From positions 1 to 64,000 of the forward strand of contig NZ_JAAQTO010000045.1 in the NCBI RefSeq assembly GCF_011742165.1: a DNA stretch of 64,000 nucleotides. The letters run 5' to 3'. Position 1 is the stretch's first letter, and every line of letters begins with the position of its first letter. Below the pieces are notes generated by a model. It was not told the DNA's origin and made no database searches. It saw only the letters and a list, made by a program, of their open reading frames with translations. The position numbers were made by a program, and so were the translations under genes. This document shows positions 10,546-19,532 of the stretch, piece after piece. The DNA comes from Billgrantia bachuensis. Lineage in GTDB: Bacteria; Pseudomonadota; Gammaproteobacteria; Pseudomonadales; Halomonadaceae.

Positions 10546-11192
10546 AGCACCAGCTCCTGAAGGGTGGTGAAGGGCGGCAGCCAAGGCAGCAGACTCGCCG
10601 CGACCAGCAGCATGAACAGCGAATTACCCGGTGCATTGTAATCGAACGGCTTGATTGCCGTGCCGAAGGAGCGCTTGAGCCGCGCACCGGTAAGATCCAC
10701 GCTGTAGAGCTCATCGAGCAGCAGATGGATGCAGTAGCCCAGCAGCAGTGCCAGCCCTTGGGCCCAGGCAAGCCAGGCCGGCTGGCCGAGCCACTGGTAG
10801 CCGGCAACGCTGGTCGCCAAGCCGCACAGCACGGCAGCCAGCAGCGAGTGCCAGATGCCGCGATGCACGGAAAAGCGCTTGAAAATCGGGCTGAGTACGA
10901 GGCGCACCCCGACATAGAGCCCGCCGCACACCATCAGCAGCGCACCTGGCTCGAGCTGAGCGTGCAGCAGGAGCACTCCCACCATTACCGCCAGCACGGC
11001 CATGGTATTGAAGATCAGGCGCACGGCGTGGGAATGATCGGCATCGATATCGGGCAGGATGCCCCCGAAGGCGGTCAATGCCCCAAGCGGTAACGCCTCG
11101 CTCGGCGTCCAGACCCCACCCTGCCAGCCGGCAAAGGCCAGCAGGGCGCCGCCGCCCACGGCGGCACTCAGATGGGTGCGAAAATCGGCCAT
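10521..11192 (-). CDS. YdjM-like inner-membrane metal-dependent hydrolase
   Basis: A 223-residue membrane protein of the YdjM family (LexA-regulated, putative metal-dependent hydrolase). Visible are GGILPDIDADHSH near residue 41, HRGIWHS near 115, a later HLLLDEL, and several hydrophobic segments. The ATG at 11192 (MADFRTHL...) follows AAGAGGG; the longer upstream frame would run through the LexA box and promoter. E. coli ydjM is an SOS gene, and here a near-consensus LexA box sits immediately upstream, so damage induction is well supported. The biochemical role in the family is unproven. Confidence 0.75.
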   Translation of the reverse strand: MADFRTHLSAAVGGGALLAFAGWQGGVWTPSEALPLGALTAFGGILPDIDADHSHAVRLIFNTMAVLAVMVGVLLLHAQLEPGALLMVCGGLYVGVRLVLSPIFKRFSVHRGIWHSLLAAVLCGLATSVAGYQWLGQPAWLAWAQGLALLLGYCIHLLLDELYSVDLTGARLKRSFGTAIKPFDYNAPGNSLFMLLVAASLLPWLPPFTTLQELVLQGSTFWR

Positions 11193-11212
11193 GCCGGGCA
11201 AACCCTCTTTAG

Positions 11213-11236
11213 CTGAATAAATATACAGATTATCGC
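11213..11236 (-). promoter_or_regulatory. SOS promoter: LexA box and -10 of the ydjM-like gene
   Basis: CTGAATAAATATACAG (11213-11228) fits the LexA consensus CTG-N10-CAG with an AT-rich centre. On the minus strand a GATAAT -10 element (11229-11234) directly precedes it, so LexA would sit on the transcription start, about 20 bases before the ATG at 11192. The -35 (TTGTTT-like) is weak. Confidence 0.72.
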
Positions 11237-11298
11237 TTGCCCAGCGCAGAAAAACAAAGACTTGGAAGTCTCTCGTTGTCAAGTCACGTAGCGCAGCG

Positions 11299-11862
11299 TT
11301 ACCCCGCTGACGACTCACCATATTCAGCCAGATACTGATCCTTCAGCCGCACGTAGTTGCCAGCGGTATAGGGGAAAAAAGCACGCTCCTTGTCCTTCAG
11401 CGGACGCAGCGCCTTGGCCGGATTGCCGGCATAGACGAAGCCGCTCTCGAGGCGCTTTCCTGGGGTCACCACGGCACCGGCAGCGATGATCACCTCATCC
11501 TCGACCACTGCGCCGTCCATGACGATGGCGCCCATGCCCACCAGGATACGATTGCCCAGGGTGCAGCCGTGCAGGATCGCCTTGTGGCCGATGGTGACGT
11601 CGTCGCCAATGGTCAAAGGAAAACCGTCGGGGTTGAAATCGCTGGCGTGTGTGATGTGTAGCACGCTGCCATCCTGCACGCTGGTACGGGCACCGATGCG
11701 GATGCGATGCATGTCACCACGAATCACCGCCATGGGCCAGACCGAACAGTCGTCGCCCAACGTCACGTCGCCCAGCACCATGCAGGACGGGTCTACGTAG
11801 ACTCTCGCCCCCAGAGAGGGTCGCGTGCCTTGCCAGCGGCGAATGGGATCGTTTGCGTTCAT
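11299..11862 (-). CDS. Gamma-carbonic-anhydrase-fold protein (YrdA/PaaY family)
   Basis: A 187-residue left-handed beta-helix protein with hexapeptide repeats from about residue 20 to 150. Conserved features of the family are present: IRGDMHRIRIGARTSVQDG, and metal-ligand histidines in VLHITH and IGHKAILHGC. It resembles YrdA-type proteins, which bind zinc but mostly lack proven carbonic anhydrase activity. The ATG at 11862 follows GGAGATA. It is a single gene between the YdjM homologue and the symporter, both also on the minus strand but with separate upstream gaps. Confidence 0.8.
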   Translation of the reverse strand: MNANDPIRRWQGTRPSLGARVYVDPSCMVLGDVTLGDDCSVWPMAVIRGDMHRIRIGARTSVQDGSVLHITHASDFNPDGFPLTIGDDVTIGHKAILHGCTLGNRILVGMGAIVMDGAVVEDEVIIAAGAVVTPGKRLESGFVYAGNPAKALRPLKDKERAFFPYTAGNYVRLKDQYLAEYGESSAG

Positions 11863-11903
11863 GCTATCTCCAGCCGGCGCCCTCGCCGGTCGCATCAAGT
11901 GTT

Positions 11904-13244
11904 TTACAACAACCCCGCCACCAGTACAGCGGCCACCAGGGGGATCGAGACCCAGCGTACCACCACTTGCCACAGGCGAAAGCCCGACTCACCGGCGCCC
12001 AGGGCTGCCTGTGCCTCCCGTCGCGACATGATCCAGGCGGCGAAGACGGCGATCAGAAGACCACCCACCGGCAGGAAGATCTCGGTGGGAATGGTGGTGA
12101 CCAGGTCGAAGAAGTTCATGCCGAACAGAGGGCGCCATTCGGCCAGGGCGGAGAAAGACAACACCGATAGCAGCCCCACCAGCCACACCGAGACACCAAC
12201 CACCGCCGCGGCTTTGCCGCGACTCAGCCCCATTCCTTGCAGGGTGGCCACCATGGGTTCGGCCAGGTTGATCGAAGAGGTCCAGGTCGCGAGCAGCAGC
12301 AACAGGAAAAACACACTGAGCCACAGCGCCCCCCAGGGCAGCTCGGCAAAGGCGATAGGCAGAGTGACGAACATCAGTCCCGGCCCCTCGCCGGGATCCA
12401 TGCCCTGGGTGAACACCACCGAGAAGATGGCGATACCGGCCAGCAATGCCACGCCGACGTCGAGCACGGCTACCGCTCCGGCCGCACGCGGCAGGCTCTG
12501 ATGCTCCGGCATATAGGCGCCGTAAGCCATCAGTGCACAGGCCCCTAGCGCCAGAGTAAAGAAGGCATGCCCCATGGCGTGCATGACCACCAGCGGAGTG
12601 ATGGCCGAAAAATCCGGCTTGAACAGCCAGGCCAGCGCCGCGCCGAACCCATCGGTAGTGGCAGCGTAGCCGGCAAGCAAAACCAGCAGCAGGTAGAGCA
12701 ACGGCATCAGCAGGTTGTTGAGCCGCTCCAGCCCCTTGGCTACGCCCCCCGCGACCACGGTCATGGTCATGAAAAGGAAAAGCGTATGGTTGAAGGCCAT
12801 TCGGCGCGAATCGCCCAGGAAAGTCTCGAACCCGGCGGCTATCTCGTCGGCGCCGCGGCCGACGAAGCCGCCATTGACCGCCGTGATGAGAAACTCGATG
12901 GACCAGCCCGAAACGACGGAGTAGAACGACAGGATGCAGAACACGGTAAAGGCGCCGAACAGTCCCAGCAGGCGCCAGTGACGGCTGGCCCCGACCAGGC
13001 CGGCCAGATGACCCAGCGACTGCATGGGCGCACGCCGTCCCGCGCGACCGATCAGGATCTCGGCCATCATGACCGGCAGTCCCAGCAGCAGCACGAAAGC
13101 CACATAGAGCACCAGGAAGGCAGCCCCGCCATTCTCTCCGGTGATGTACGGGAAGCGCCAGATGTTGCCAAGTCCCACCGCAGCGCCCGTCACGGCCAGG
13201 ATGAAGGCCCGCCGCGTACTCCAGCGTTCCAGGGTTGCGTTCAT
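11904..13244 (-). CDS. Sodium-dependent transporter, neurotransmitter:sodium symporter family
   Basis: A 446-residue membrane protein of the NSS/SNF family, with about 11-12 hydrophobic segments. The first helix has the diagnostic sodium-site motif GAAVGLGNIWRFPY followed by ENGGAAFLVLY. Family members import amino acids or related amines with sodium, which suits a salt-adapted host. The ATG at 13244 follows AGGTGA. A palindrome at 13301-13316 lies upstream in the divergent region shared with prlC. Substrate is not readable. Confidence 0.85.
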   Translation of the reverse strand: MNATLERWSTRRAFILAVTGAAVGLGNIWRFPYITGENGGAAFLVLYVAFVLLLGLPVMMAEILIGRAGRRAPMQSLGHLAGLVGASRHWRLLGLFGAFTVFCILSFYSVVSGWSIEFLITAVNGGFVGRGADEIAAGFETFLGDSRRMAFNHTLFLFMTMTVVAGGVAKGLERLNNLLMPLLYLLLVLLAGYAATTDGFGAALAWLFKPDFSAITPLVVMHAMGHAFFTLALGACALMAYGAYMPEHQSLPRAAGAVAVLDVGVALLAGIAIFSVVFTQGMDPGEGPGLMFVTLPIAFAELPWGALWLSVFFLLLLLATWTSSINLAEPMVATLQGMGLSRGKAAAVVGVSVWLVGLLSVLSFSALAEWRPLFGMNFFDLVTTIPTEIFLPVGGLLIAVFAAWIMSRREAQAALGAGESGFRLWQVVVRWVSIPLVAAVLVAGLL

Positions 13245-13300
13245 GCCGTCACCTCGACTTTCGTGGAGGCGCAAGCCTATCAGGCCGGCCCATAACCACC

Positions 13301-13316
13301 AATCCCCTTGGGGATT
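13301..13316. promoter_or_regulatory. Palindrome between the symporter and prlC
   Basis: AATCCCCTTGGGGATT is a perfect dyad of two 7-base arms around TT, 57 bases upstream of the symporter ATG and 72 before prlC. It is placed where an operator for the symporter would be. No cognate regulator is recognised nearby, and it could be a chance hairpin. Confidence 0.3.
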
Positions 13317-13387
13317 GAAACCCGCCTCCTGCGGCCGCATCTAACTGCTATTCGCTTTTACCCGCCCGACTTCAACCCGAGGTGCGC

Positions 13388-15439
13388 ATGCCCCACAATC
13401 CGCTGCTTGAGTCACATGAGCTGCCCCCCTTCGCCGCGATCAAGCCGGAGCACGTGGTACCGGCGATCGAGAAGCTGCTCGCCGACAATCGTGCTGGCAC
13501 CGAGGCCCTGGTCGAGCGAGCGCAGCAGGAGGCGCCGACCTGGGAGAGCCTGGCCGCGCCACTCGAGGCGCTCAACGACCGGCTGTCTCGTGCCTGGTCA
13601 CCGGTTTCGCACCTCAATGGCACCATGAACTCACCGGCCCTGCGCGAGGCCTACCAGGCCTGTCTGGGCAAGCTCTCGGATTACAGCACCTGGCTGGGCC
13701 AGCATGAGGGGCTGTTCCGCGCCTGGCAGTCGCTCAAGGAGGGGCCGGCCTGGGCCGAGCTGGATGAAGCCCAGCGCCGCAGCGTCGACAATACCCTGCG
13801 CGACTTCCGCCTCGCCGGGGTCGACTTGCCGGCGGAGCAGAAGAAGCGCTACGGCGAGATCAAGGCGCGCCTGTCGGAACTCTCCAATACCTTCTCCAAC
13901 CAACTGCTCGATGCCACCCAGGCATGGCACAAGGACATCGACGATACGGCCAGACTGGCCGGCTTACCGGAGAGCGCCCTGGCGACACTGGCCGCCAATG
14001 CCGAGGCCAAGGGCCTCAAGGGCTACCGCATCACCCTCGATTTCCCCAGCTTCTACCCGGTGCTGACATTTGCCGACGACCGCGAGCTGCGCCGCGAGGT
14101 CTATACCGCCTTCGTCACCCGCGCTTCGGACCAGGGTCCCAATGCCGGCGAGTACGACAACGCACCGATCATCGAGGAGACCTTGGCCTTGCGCCACGAA
14201 CTGGCCGAGCTGCTCGGCTTCGCCAGCTATGCCGACCTGTCCTTGGCCACCAAGATGGCCGAGTCACCCCGCCAGGTGCTGGATTTTCTCGACGACCTTG
14301 CGCGCCGTGCGGTGCCTCAAGCCCGGGAGGAGTTCACCGAACTCGAAGCCTATGCTCGCGAGAGTTTGGACATCCCCGCGCTGGCCCCCTGGGATATCGG
14401 CTATGCCAGCGAAAAGCTGCGCGAGGCTCGCCACGCCATCTCCCAGGAGCAGCTACGCCCCTACTTCCCCGCGCCAAGAGTGGTCGACGGCCTGTTCCGC
14501 GTCGTCGAGCGACTCTACGGCGTCACCTTCGAAGAGGATCTCCAGGCGCCCCGCTATCATCCCGAGGTGCGCTATTTCCGCATCCTGGAGAATGGCGAGC
14601 CCATTGCCGGCTTCTACCTCGACCTCTACGCGCGCGAAGGAAAGCGCGGCGGGGCCTGGATGGACGAGTGCCGGGTACGCCGCTGCCACGAGGATGGCAG
14701 CCTTCAGTTGCCTGTGGCCTACCTGACCTGCAACTTCACCCGCCCCGTGGGCGACAAGCCGGCGCTACTGACCCACGATGAAGTCACCACCCTGTTCCAC
14801 GAGTTCGGCCATGGCCTGCACCACATGCTGACCCGGCAGACGGTGGCCGAAGTGTCCGGCATCAACGGCGTGGCTTGGGACGCAGTGGAACTGCCCAGCC
14901 AGTTCATGGAGAACTACTGCTGGGAGCGCGAGGGACTCGACCTGATCGCCGGACATGTCGATAGCGGCGAGGCATTGCCCGCCGAGCTGCTGGAGCGACT
15001 GCAGGCCGCCAAGAACTTCCAGTCGGCCATGGGCCTGCTGCGCCAGCTGGAGTTTTCGCTGTTCGACCTGCGCCTGCATCATGAGCTAAGCGCGCCCACG
15101 GCGGCCGAGGTGCAGGCCCTGCTCGACGAGGTGCGCGACGCCGTGTCGGTCGTGCCGAAGGCCGACTTCAACCGTTTTCAGAACGGTTTCAGCCACATCT
15201 TCGCCGGCGGCTATGCCGCAGGCTACTACAGTTACAAGTGGGCCGAGGTACTCTCTGCCGACGCCTGGAGCGCCTTCGAGGAGGCCGGCATCTTCGATTC
15301 GGAGACCGGGCGTCGCTTCCGCCGCGAGATCCTCGAGCAGGGCGGTGCTCGCGACGCCGCAGAGCTGTTCCGGGCTTTTCGCGGTCGCGAGCCAAGCGTC
15401 GAGCCACTGCTGCGCCACAGCGGTATCCGTGCTGCCTGA
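13388..15439 (+). CDS. prlC: Oligopeptidase A (M3 zinc peptidase)
   Basis: A 683-residue cytoplasmic zinc endopeptidase that degrades short peptides, including cleaved signal peptides. The M3 zinc site HEFGHGLHH is present near residue 471, with the downstream third ligand Glu in the WDAVELPSQFMENY segment. Length and full-length similarity fit OpdA/PrlC. The ATG at 13388 lies seven bases after a GAGGT site; a GTG two codons earlier would add only Met-Arg. The yheV-like gene follows 73 bases downstream, the usual gammaproteobacterial pairing. Confidence 0.92.
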   Translation: MPHNPLLESHELPPFAAIKPEHVVPAIEKLLADNRAGTEALVERAQQEAPTWESLAAPLEALNDRLSRAWSPVSHLNGTMNSPALREAYQACLGKLSDYSTWLGQHEGLFRAWQSLKEGPAWAELDEAQRRSVDNTLRDFRLAGVDLPAEQKKRYGEIKARLSELSNTFSNQLLDATQAWHKDIDDTARLAGLPESALATLAANAEAKGLKGYRITLDFPSFYPVLTFADDRELRREVYTAFVTRASDQGPNAGEYDNAPIIEETLALRHELAELLGFASYADLSLATKMAESPRQVLDFLDDLARRAVPQAREEFTELEAYARESLDIPALAPWDIGYASEKLREARHAISQEQLRPYFPAPRVVDGLFRVVERLYGVTFEEDLQAPRYHPEVRYFRILENGEPIAGFYLDLYAREGKRGGAWMDECRVRRCHEDGSLQLPVAYLTCNFTRPVGDKPALLTHDEVTTLFHEFGHGLHHMLTRQTVAEVSGINGVAWDAVELPSQFMENYCWEREGLDLIAGHVDSGEALPAELLERLQAAKNFQSAMGLLRQLEFSLFDLRLHHELSAPTAAEVQALLDEVRDAVSVVPKADFNRFQNGFSHIFAGGYAAGYYSYKWAEVLSADAWSAFEEAGIFDSETGRRFRREILEQGGARDAAELFRAFRGREPSVEPLLRHSGIRAA

Positions 15440-15512
15440 CACCGCGAGCACGGCAAGGTATCGTTAGCCACAGCGCCGCCGGACTCACCGGCGGCCATCC
15501 TAGGGAGATTCC

Positions 15513-15758
15513 ATGGCCGTTCAGAAACGCTTCATTGCCGGCGCTATCTGCCCCCGCTGTGCCGAGATGGATCGCATTCGCTCCTGGGAGCAGAACGGCG
15601 TGCGTTACCGCGACTGCGTCAGCTGCGATTTCTTCGAGCAGGCACCGATCGAGGACGAAGCGGCTGCCGAACTGGAGACGCGCGTCAACCGTGAGCGCGA
15701 GGAGCAACAGCGCGACACCATCCAGACCGTGAAAATTCTCGACCCTCGAAGCCGCTGA
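15513..15758 (+). CDS. yheV: YheV-family zinc-ribbon protein
   Basis: An 81-residue protein with two CxxC pairs (ICPRCAEMD near residue 13 and CVSCDFF near 38) that form a putative zinc ribbon, then a charged helix. The size and the position after prlC match YheV proteins, whose function is unknown. TAGGGAGATT precedes the ATG. Confidence 0.8.
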   Translation: MAVQKRFIAGAICPRCAEMDRIRSWEQNGVRYRDCVSCDFFEQAPIEDEAAAELETRVNREREEQQRDTIQTVKILDPRSR

Positions 15759-15910
15759 GGGATCGACTTTTCAGTCTTCGCGCTGACGATGTCGCCCGGC
15801 CGGGGCACGGCCTTTATGCGATGTACGTCGCGTACTCACCAGCCCACCGTCTCTTCCCCTGGCGGAACCCGCCCTCACTGAGAGCAGTCTCCTGCCAAGG
15901 GATCAGGAGT

Positions 15911-15926
15911 GTGCGGATTTCCGCAT
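15911..15926. promoter_or_regulatory. Candidate enhancer (activator) site upstream of the TAXI operon
   Basis: Within the 15759-16175 gap, TGCGGATTTCCGCA (15912-15925) is a perfect dyad with a two-base centre. A further GTGCGG half-site recurs at 15944-15949. Its distance of about 120 bases upstream of the sigma54 element is the normal place for an NtrC/DctD-family activator. The assignment to the DctD in this window is an inference. Confidence 0.45.
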
Positions 15927-16037
15927 ATCGCGCCCAGGCAACTGTGCGGGACTCCATCCCCGACTCGTTCGGAAGCGTTCGACCTTGGTCTAACAAATCA
16001 ATGGCAACACATTGATACCGTTCAGTAAAATTACAAG

Positions 16038-16053
16038 TGGCACAGCGACTGCT
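16038..16053 (+). promoter_or_regulatory. Sigma54 (-24/-12) promoter of the TAXI-TRAP operon
   Basis: TGGCACAGCGACTGCT matches the RpoN consensus TGGCACR-N4-TTGCW at all but one position, keeping the invariant GG and GC with correct spacing. Transcription would start near 16065, about 110 bases before the TAXI start codon. The activator would have to be an AAA+ enhancer-binding protein; a DctD homologue is encoded at 9163-10545. Confidence 0.72.
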
Positions 16054-16175
16054 ATATATCCTATGCCAAACGTCAGTCCGGCGCTCACCGCGCCAGGGCA
16101 GTTTCTGCACCATACTGAATGTCCAGCGTGTCGTCAGACCGCTGAGGTATAACCACAAATGCAACGGAGATAGCC

Positions 16176-17162
16176 ATGCGCAACGTCACTCCCAAAGTGC
16201 TCACCGGAACCCTGGCCAGCGCCCTCGTGCTCGCGGCAGCGTCGGCCTCGGCCCAGGATCGTTCCGACTGGCCGAGCAACTTCACCGTGGGCACTGCCAG
16301 CCAGGGCGGCACCTATTTCGTCTATGGCTCCGGCTGGGCCAACCTGATCGCTGACGAACTCGACATCTCCGGCGGCGGCGAAGTTACCGGCGGCCCGACC
16401 CAGAACCTGGCGCTGGTGCATGGCGGCGACGTGGCCTTCGGCCTGACCACCATGGGCCCGGCTTCGGACGCGGTGAAAGGCGAAAGCCCGCTGGCGCCGG
16501 GCGTGCCGATGGATAACGTCTGTGCGCTCTTCCCGATGTATGAGACGCCGTTCTCCATTACTGCCCTGTCCAGCTCAGGCATCGAATCGATCTCGGACAT
16601 TCCCGACGGCGCCCGCATCGGCTTCGGCCCGGCGGCCTCCACCTCGGATACCTACTTCCCGGCCATGCTGGAGGAGTTGGGAGTGAACTTCGAACGCCGC
16701 AACGGCGGCTGGAACGACCTGGGCGGCCAGCTGCAGGATGGCCTGCTGGACGTGATCGCCTTCGCGGCCGGCATTCCGATTCCGGCGGTCAGTCAGCTGG
16801 AAGTGCAGACCGACGTGAATATCATCCAGTTCACCGAAGAAGAGCAACAGCAGGTCATCGACGCCTTTCCCGTTTCCGAGTTCATGATTCCTGCCAGCAC
16901 CTACGAGACGCTGGAGGAAGACGCGCGTGCCGTCTCCATGTGGAACTTCGCCATCGCCGGTTGCGACCTGCCGGAGGACTTCGTCTACGAAGTCACCAAG
17001 GTGACCATGGAGAACAACGACAAGATGCGTAACGTGCATCGCAGCGCCGAGCACAGCATTCCCGAGAACCTGGAGCACAACAAGGTGCTGCCGTTCCACC
17101 CGGGTGCCGTGCGCTGGTACGAGGAGAACGGCTACGAGATCGACGATTCATTGAAGAAGTAA
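16176..17162 (+). CDS. TAXI-family TRAP transporter solute-binding protein
   Basis: A 328-residue periplasmic binding protein with a signal peptide (about residues 1-26, cleavage after ASASA). The start of the mature chain, FTVGTASQGGTYFVYGSGWANLI, is the TAXI-family signature. TAXI proteins bind organic acids such as C4/C5-dicarboxylates or glutamate. GGAGAT precedes the ATG. The fused membrane component follows 88 bases downstream. The sigma54 promoter and the DctB/DctD system in the window point to an organic acid substrate. Confidence 0.88.
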   Translation: MRNVTPKVLTGTLASALVLAAASASAQDRSDWPSNFTVGTASQGGTYFVYGSGWANLIADELDISGGGEVTGGPTQNLALVHGGDVAFGLTTMGPASDAVKGESPLAPGVPMDNVCALFPMYETPFSITALSSSGIESISDIPDGARIGFGPAASTSDTYFPAMLEELGVNFERRNGGWNDLGGQLQDGLLDVIAFAAGIPIPAVSQLEVQTDVNIIQFTEEEQQQVIDAFPVSEFMIPASTYETLEEDARAVSMWNFAIAGCDLPEDFVYEVTKVTMENNDKMRNVHRSAEHSIPENLEHNKVLPFHPGAVRWYEENGYEIDDSLKK

Positions 17163-17250
17163 GCGCCGTCGTTCGGCCAATGCCCTGCACCGCTCGGTGC
17201 GGGGCATGTCATGACACAGCTGCAGCACTACACCCGAGGGTGACATCCCC

Positions 17251-19446
17251 ATGAGCAACACTTCCGACCCCCGTTCCGGGGCATCCGAGGAGGCGGTCGA
17301 AAAGACCCCTGACTCCATCGCCGAAGGGGTCGACGAGGACATCGTCGAATCCAACCGTAGACTCTACGTCGGCTGGCACTGGCTGGTGGTCGCCGCCCTG
17401 GCCATTCTCTACTCCGGTTTCCATCTGTTCTCGCTGAACGTCTATCCGATGGAAACCTGGTCGTTCCGTATCGTGCATATCGCAGGTGCGCTCGTGCTCG
17501 GCTATGCCCTCTATGCCGGGAGCCGCTTCGCCGACACGGAAGGTACCGACCGTTCGCCCGCCTGGTTGGCCTGGGCGAGCTACGCGCTGCTGATCCCTGC
17601 CATTTACGCCCTGATCCAGGTCTTCTTGATGAACCAGACGATCAGCGGCGGCGCCATGCGCATCGATCCGCAGATCGAGACCTGGCACTTCGGCTATCCG
17701 CTGCTGCTTGCCACCGTCGGCGGCATCCTGCTGGCCTGGAGTTATCGTCAGGTACGCGAGAAGCTGTCGCCCGCCGACTTGGTGCTGATGGTCTGCGCCG
17801 TGGCGAGCGCCGGCTACCTGCTGGTGGTTTTCAACACCCCGCTGCGTGCCTCTACCGGTACTTCCTTCGCCCCCGTCGGCATCACCTGGGCGGCCATCTC
17901 CGGCTCGCTGCTGATTCTCGAGCTGACCCGCCGCGTCGCCGGACTGGCATTGGTGAGCATTTCCGCCATTTTCCTGCTCTACGTGTTCGCCGGCCCCTAC
18001 CTGCCGGGCTTTCTCGGCTACCCGGGCCTGTCGTTGAACCGCTTCTTCAGCCAGGTCTACACCGACACCGGCATCCTCGGGCCGACCACGGCGGTCTCCT
18101 CGACCTACATCATCCTGTTCATCATCTTCGCCGCCTTCCTGCAGGCCTCGAAGGTCGGCGACTACTTCGTCAACTTCGCCTTCGCCGCTGCCGGCCGCGC
18201 CCGTGGTGGCCCCGCCAAGGTGGCGATCTTCGCTTCCGGCCTGATGGGCATGATCAACGGCACCAGCGCCGGCAACGTCGTCTCCACCGGCTCGCTGACC
18301 ATCCCGCTGATGAAGAAGGTGGGCTATCCGGGCCGCAGCGCCGGCGCCATCGAGGCAGCCGCCTCCACCGGCGGTCAGATCATGCCCCCCATCATGGGGG
18401 CAGGCGCCTTCATCATGGCCGAGGTGACCGGTATCCCGTATACCGAGATCGCCGTAGCGGCACTCATCCCGGCCATTCTCTACTTCGCGTCGATCTACTT
18501 CATGGTGGATTTCGAGGCGGCCCGCAAGGGCATGCGCGGCATGAACAAGGATGAGATCCCGCAGTTCCGTCGCCTGGTCAAGCAGGTCTATCTGTTCGCC
18601 CCGATCATCATCCTGATCGCCGCGCTGTTCATGGGCTATTCGGTGATCCGCGCCGGTACCCTGGCCACCGCCTCGGCCGCCGTAGTGAGCTGGATCTCGC
18701 CCAACAAGATGGGCCCGGCGGCAATCCTCAGGGCGCTGCAACTGGCTGGCGTGATGGCGATCCAGATCATCGCCGTATGTGCCTGTGCCGGCCTCATCGT
18801 CGGCGTGATCTCGCTGACCGGCGTCGGCGCGCGCTTCTCCTCGCTGCTGCTGGGTCTCGCCGGGGTCAGTCAGCTACTGGCGCTGTTCTTCGCCATGTGC
18901 ATCAGCATCCTGCTGGGGATGGGCATGCCCACCACGGCGGCCTATGCCGTGGCCGCATCGGTGGTGGCTCCTGGTCTGATCAATATCGGCATCCAGCCGC
19001 TGGTGGCGCACTTCTTCGTGTTCTACTTCGCGGTGGTCTCGGCGATCACGCCGCCGGTCGCGCTGGCGTCGTACGCAGCAGCGGGCATCTCCGGCGACAA
19101 CGCCATGTCCACCTCCGTGGCTTCCTTCAAGATCGGCCTCGCCGCCTTCATCGTGCCGTTCATGTTCTTCTACAGCCCGGCCATGCTGATGGAGGGGTCC
19201 TGGATGCAGATCCTGCGCGTCGGGGTTACCGCAACGCTGGGCATCGTGCTGCTCTCAGCGACGGTACAGGCGTGGTTCTTCGGCCCAGTCAAGGCGTGGA
19301 TGCGCCTGGTGATGTTCATAGGCGCCCTGTTCCTGATCTATGGTGGCATCTACACCGACATCATAGGTCTGGCCATCGGCGGGGCGCTGTTCCTGTTCCA
19401 GCGCTCCATTCATGGAGGCGGCGCCAAGCCCGTCACTTCAGGCTAA
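17251..19446 (+). CDS. TRAP transporter fused permease (DctQM type) of the TAXI system
   Basis: A 731-residue membrane protein in which the small 4-helix (Q) and large (M) TRAP subunits are fused, as is usual for TAXI systems. The N-terminal 45 residues are acidic and cytoplasmic. Key M-domain motifs are GTSAGNVVSTGSLTIPLMKK near residue 340 and GMGMPTTAAYAVAASVVAPG near 555. It forms a sodium-driven secondary transporter with the binding protein just upstream. A GAGGGTGA site precedes the ATG and a strong terminator follows at 19476. Confidence 0.88.
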   Translation: MSNTSDPRSGASEEAVEKTPDSIAEGVDEDIVESNRRLYVGWHWLVVAALAILYSGFHLFSLNVYPMETWSFRIVHIAGALVLGYALYAGSRFADTEGTDRSPAWLAWASYALLIPAIYALIQVFLMNQTISGGAMRIDPQIETWHFGYPLLLATVGGILLAWSYRQVREKLSPADLVLMVCAVASAGYLLVVFNTPLRASTGTSFAPVGITWAAISGSLLILELTRRVAGLALVSISAIFLLYVFAGPYLPGFLGYPGLSLNRFFSQVYTDTGILGPTTAVSSTYIILFIIFAAFLQASKVGDYFVNFAFAAAGRARGGPAKVAIFASGLMGMINGTSAGNVVSTGSLTIPLMKKVGYPGRSAGAIEAAASTGGQIMPPIMGAGAFIMAEVTGIPYTEIAVAALIPAILYFASIYFMVDFEAARKGMRGMNKDEIPQFRRLVKQVYLFAPIIILIAALFMGYSVIRAGTLATASAAVVSWISPNKMGPAAILRALQLAGVMAIQIIAVCACAGLIVGVISLTGVGARFSSLLLGLAGVSQLLALFFAMCISILLGMGMPTTAAYAVAASVVAPGLINIGIQPLVAHFFVFYFAVVSAITPPVALASYAAAGISGDNAMSTSVASFKIGLAAFIVPFMFFYSPAMLMEGSWMQILRVGVTATLGIVLLSATVQAWFFGPVKAWMRLVMFIGALFLIYGGIYTDIIGLAIGGALFLFQRSIHGGGAKPVTSG

Positions 19447-19475
19447 CGGCAGTTAATCGTACTGCCTCGAGCAAG

Positions 19476-19505
19476 AAGGGCCTCGCCATTTGGCGAGGCC
19501 CTTTT
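19476..19505 (+). terminator. Rho-independent terminator of the TAXI operon
   Basis: The stem GGGCCTCGCC pairs with GGCGAGGCCC across the loop ATTT, and the descending arm runs into TTTT. Flanking A residues mirror the T-run, so it may also serve the convergent sodC transcript. Confidence 0.88.
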
Positions 19506-19532
19506 GCTTGGGCGCGCTCGGATCAGCCCCAG

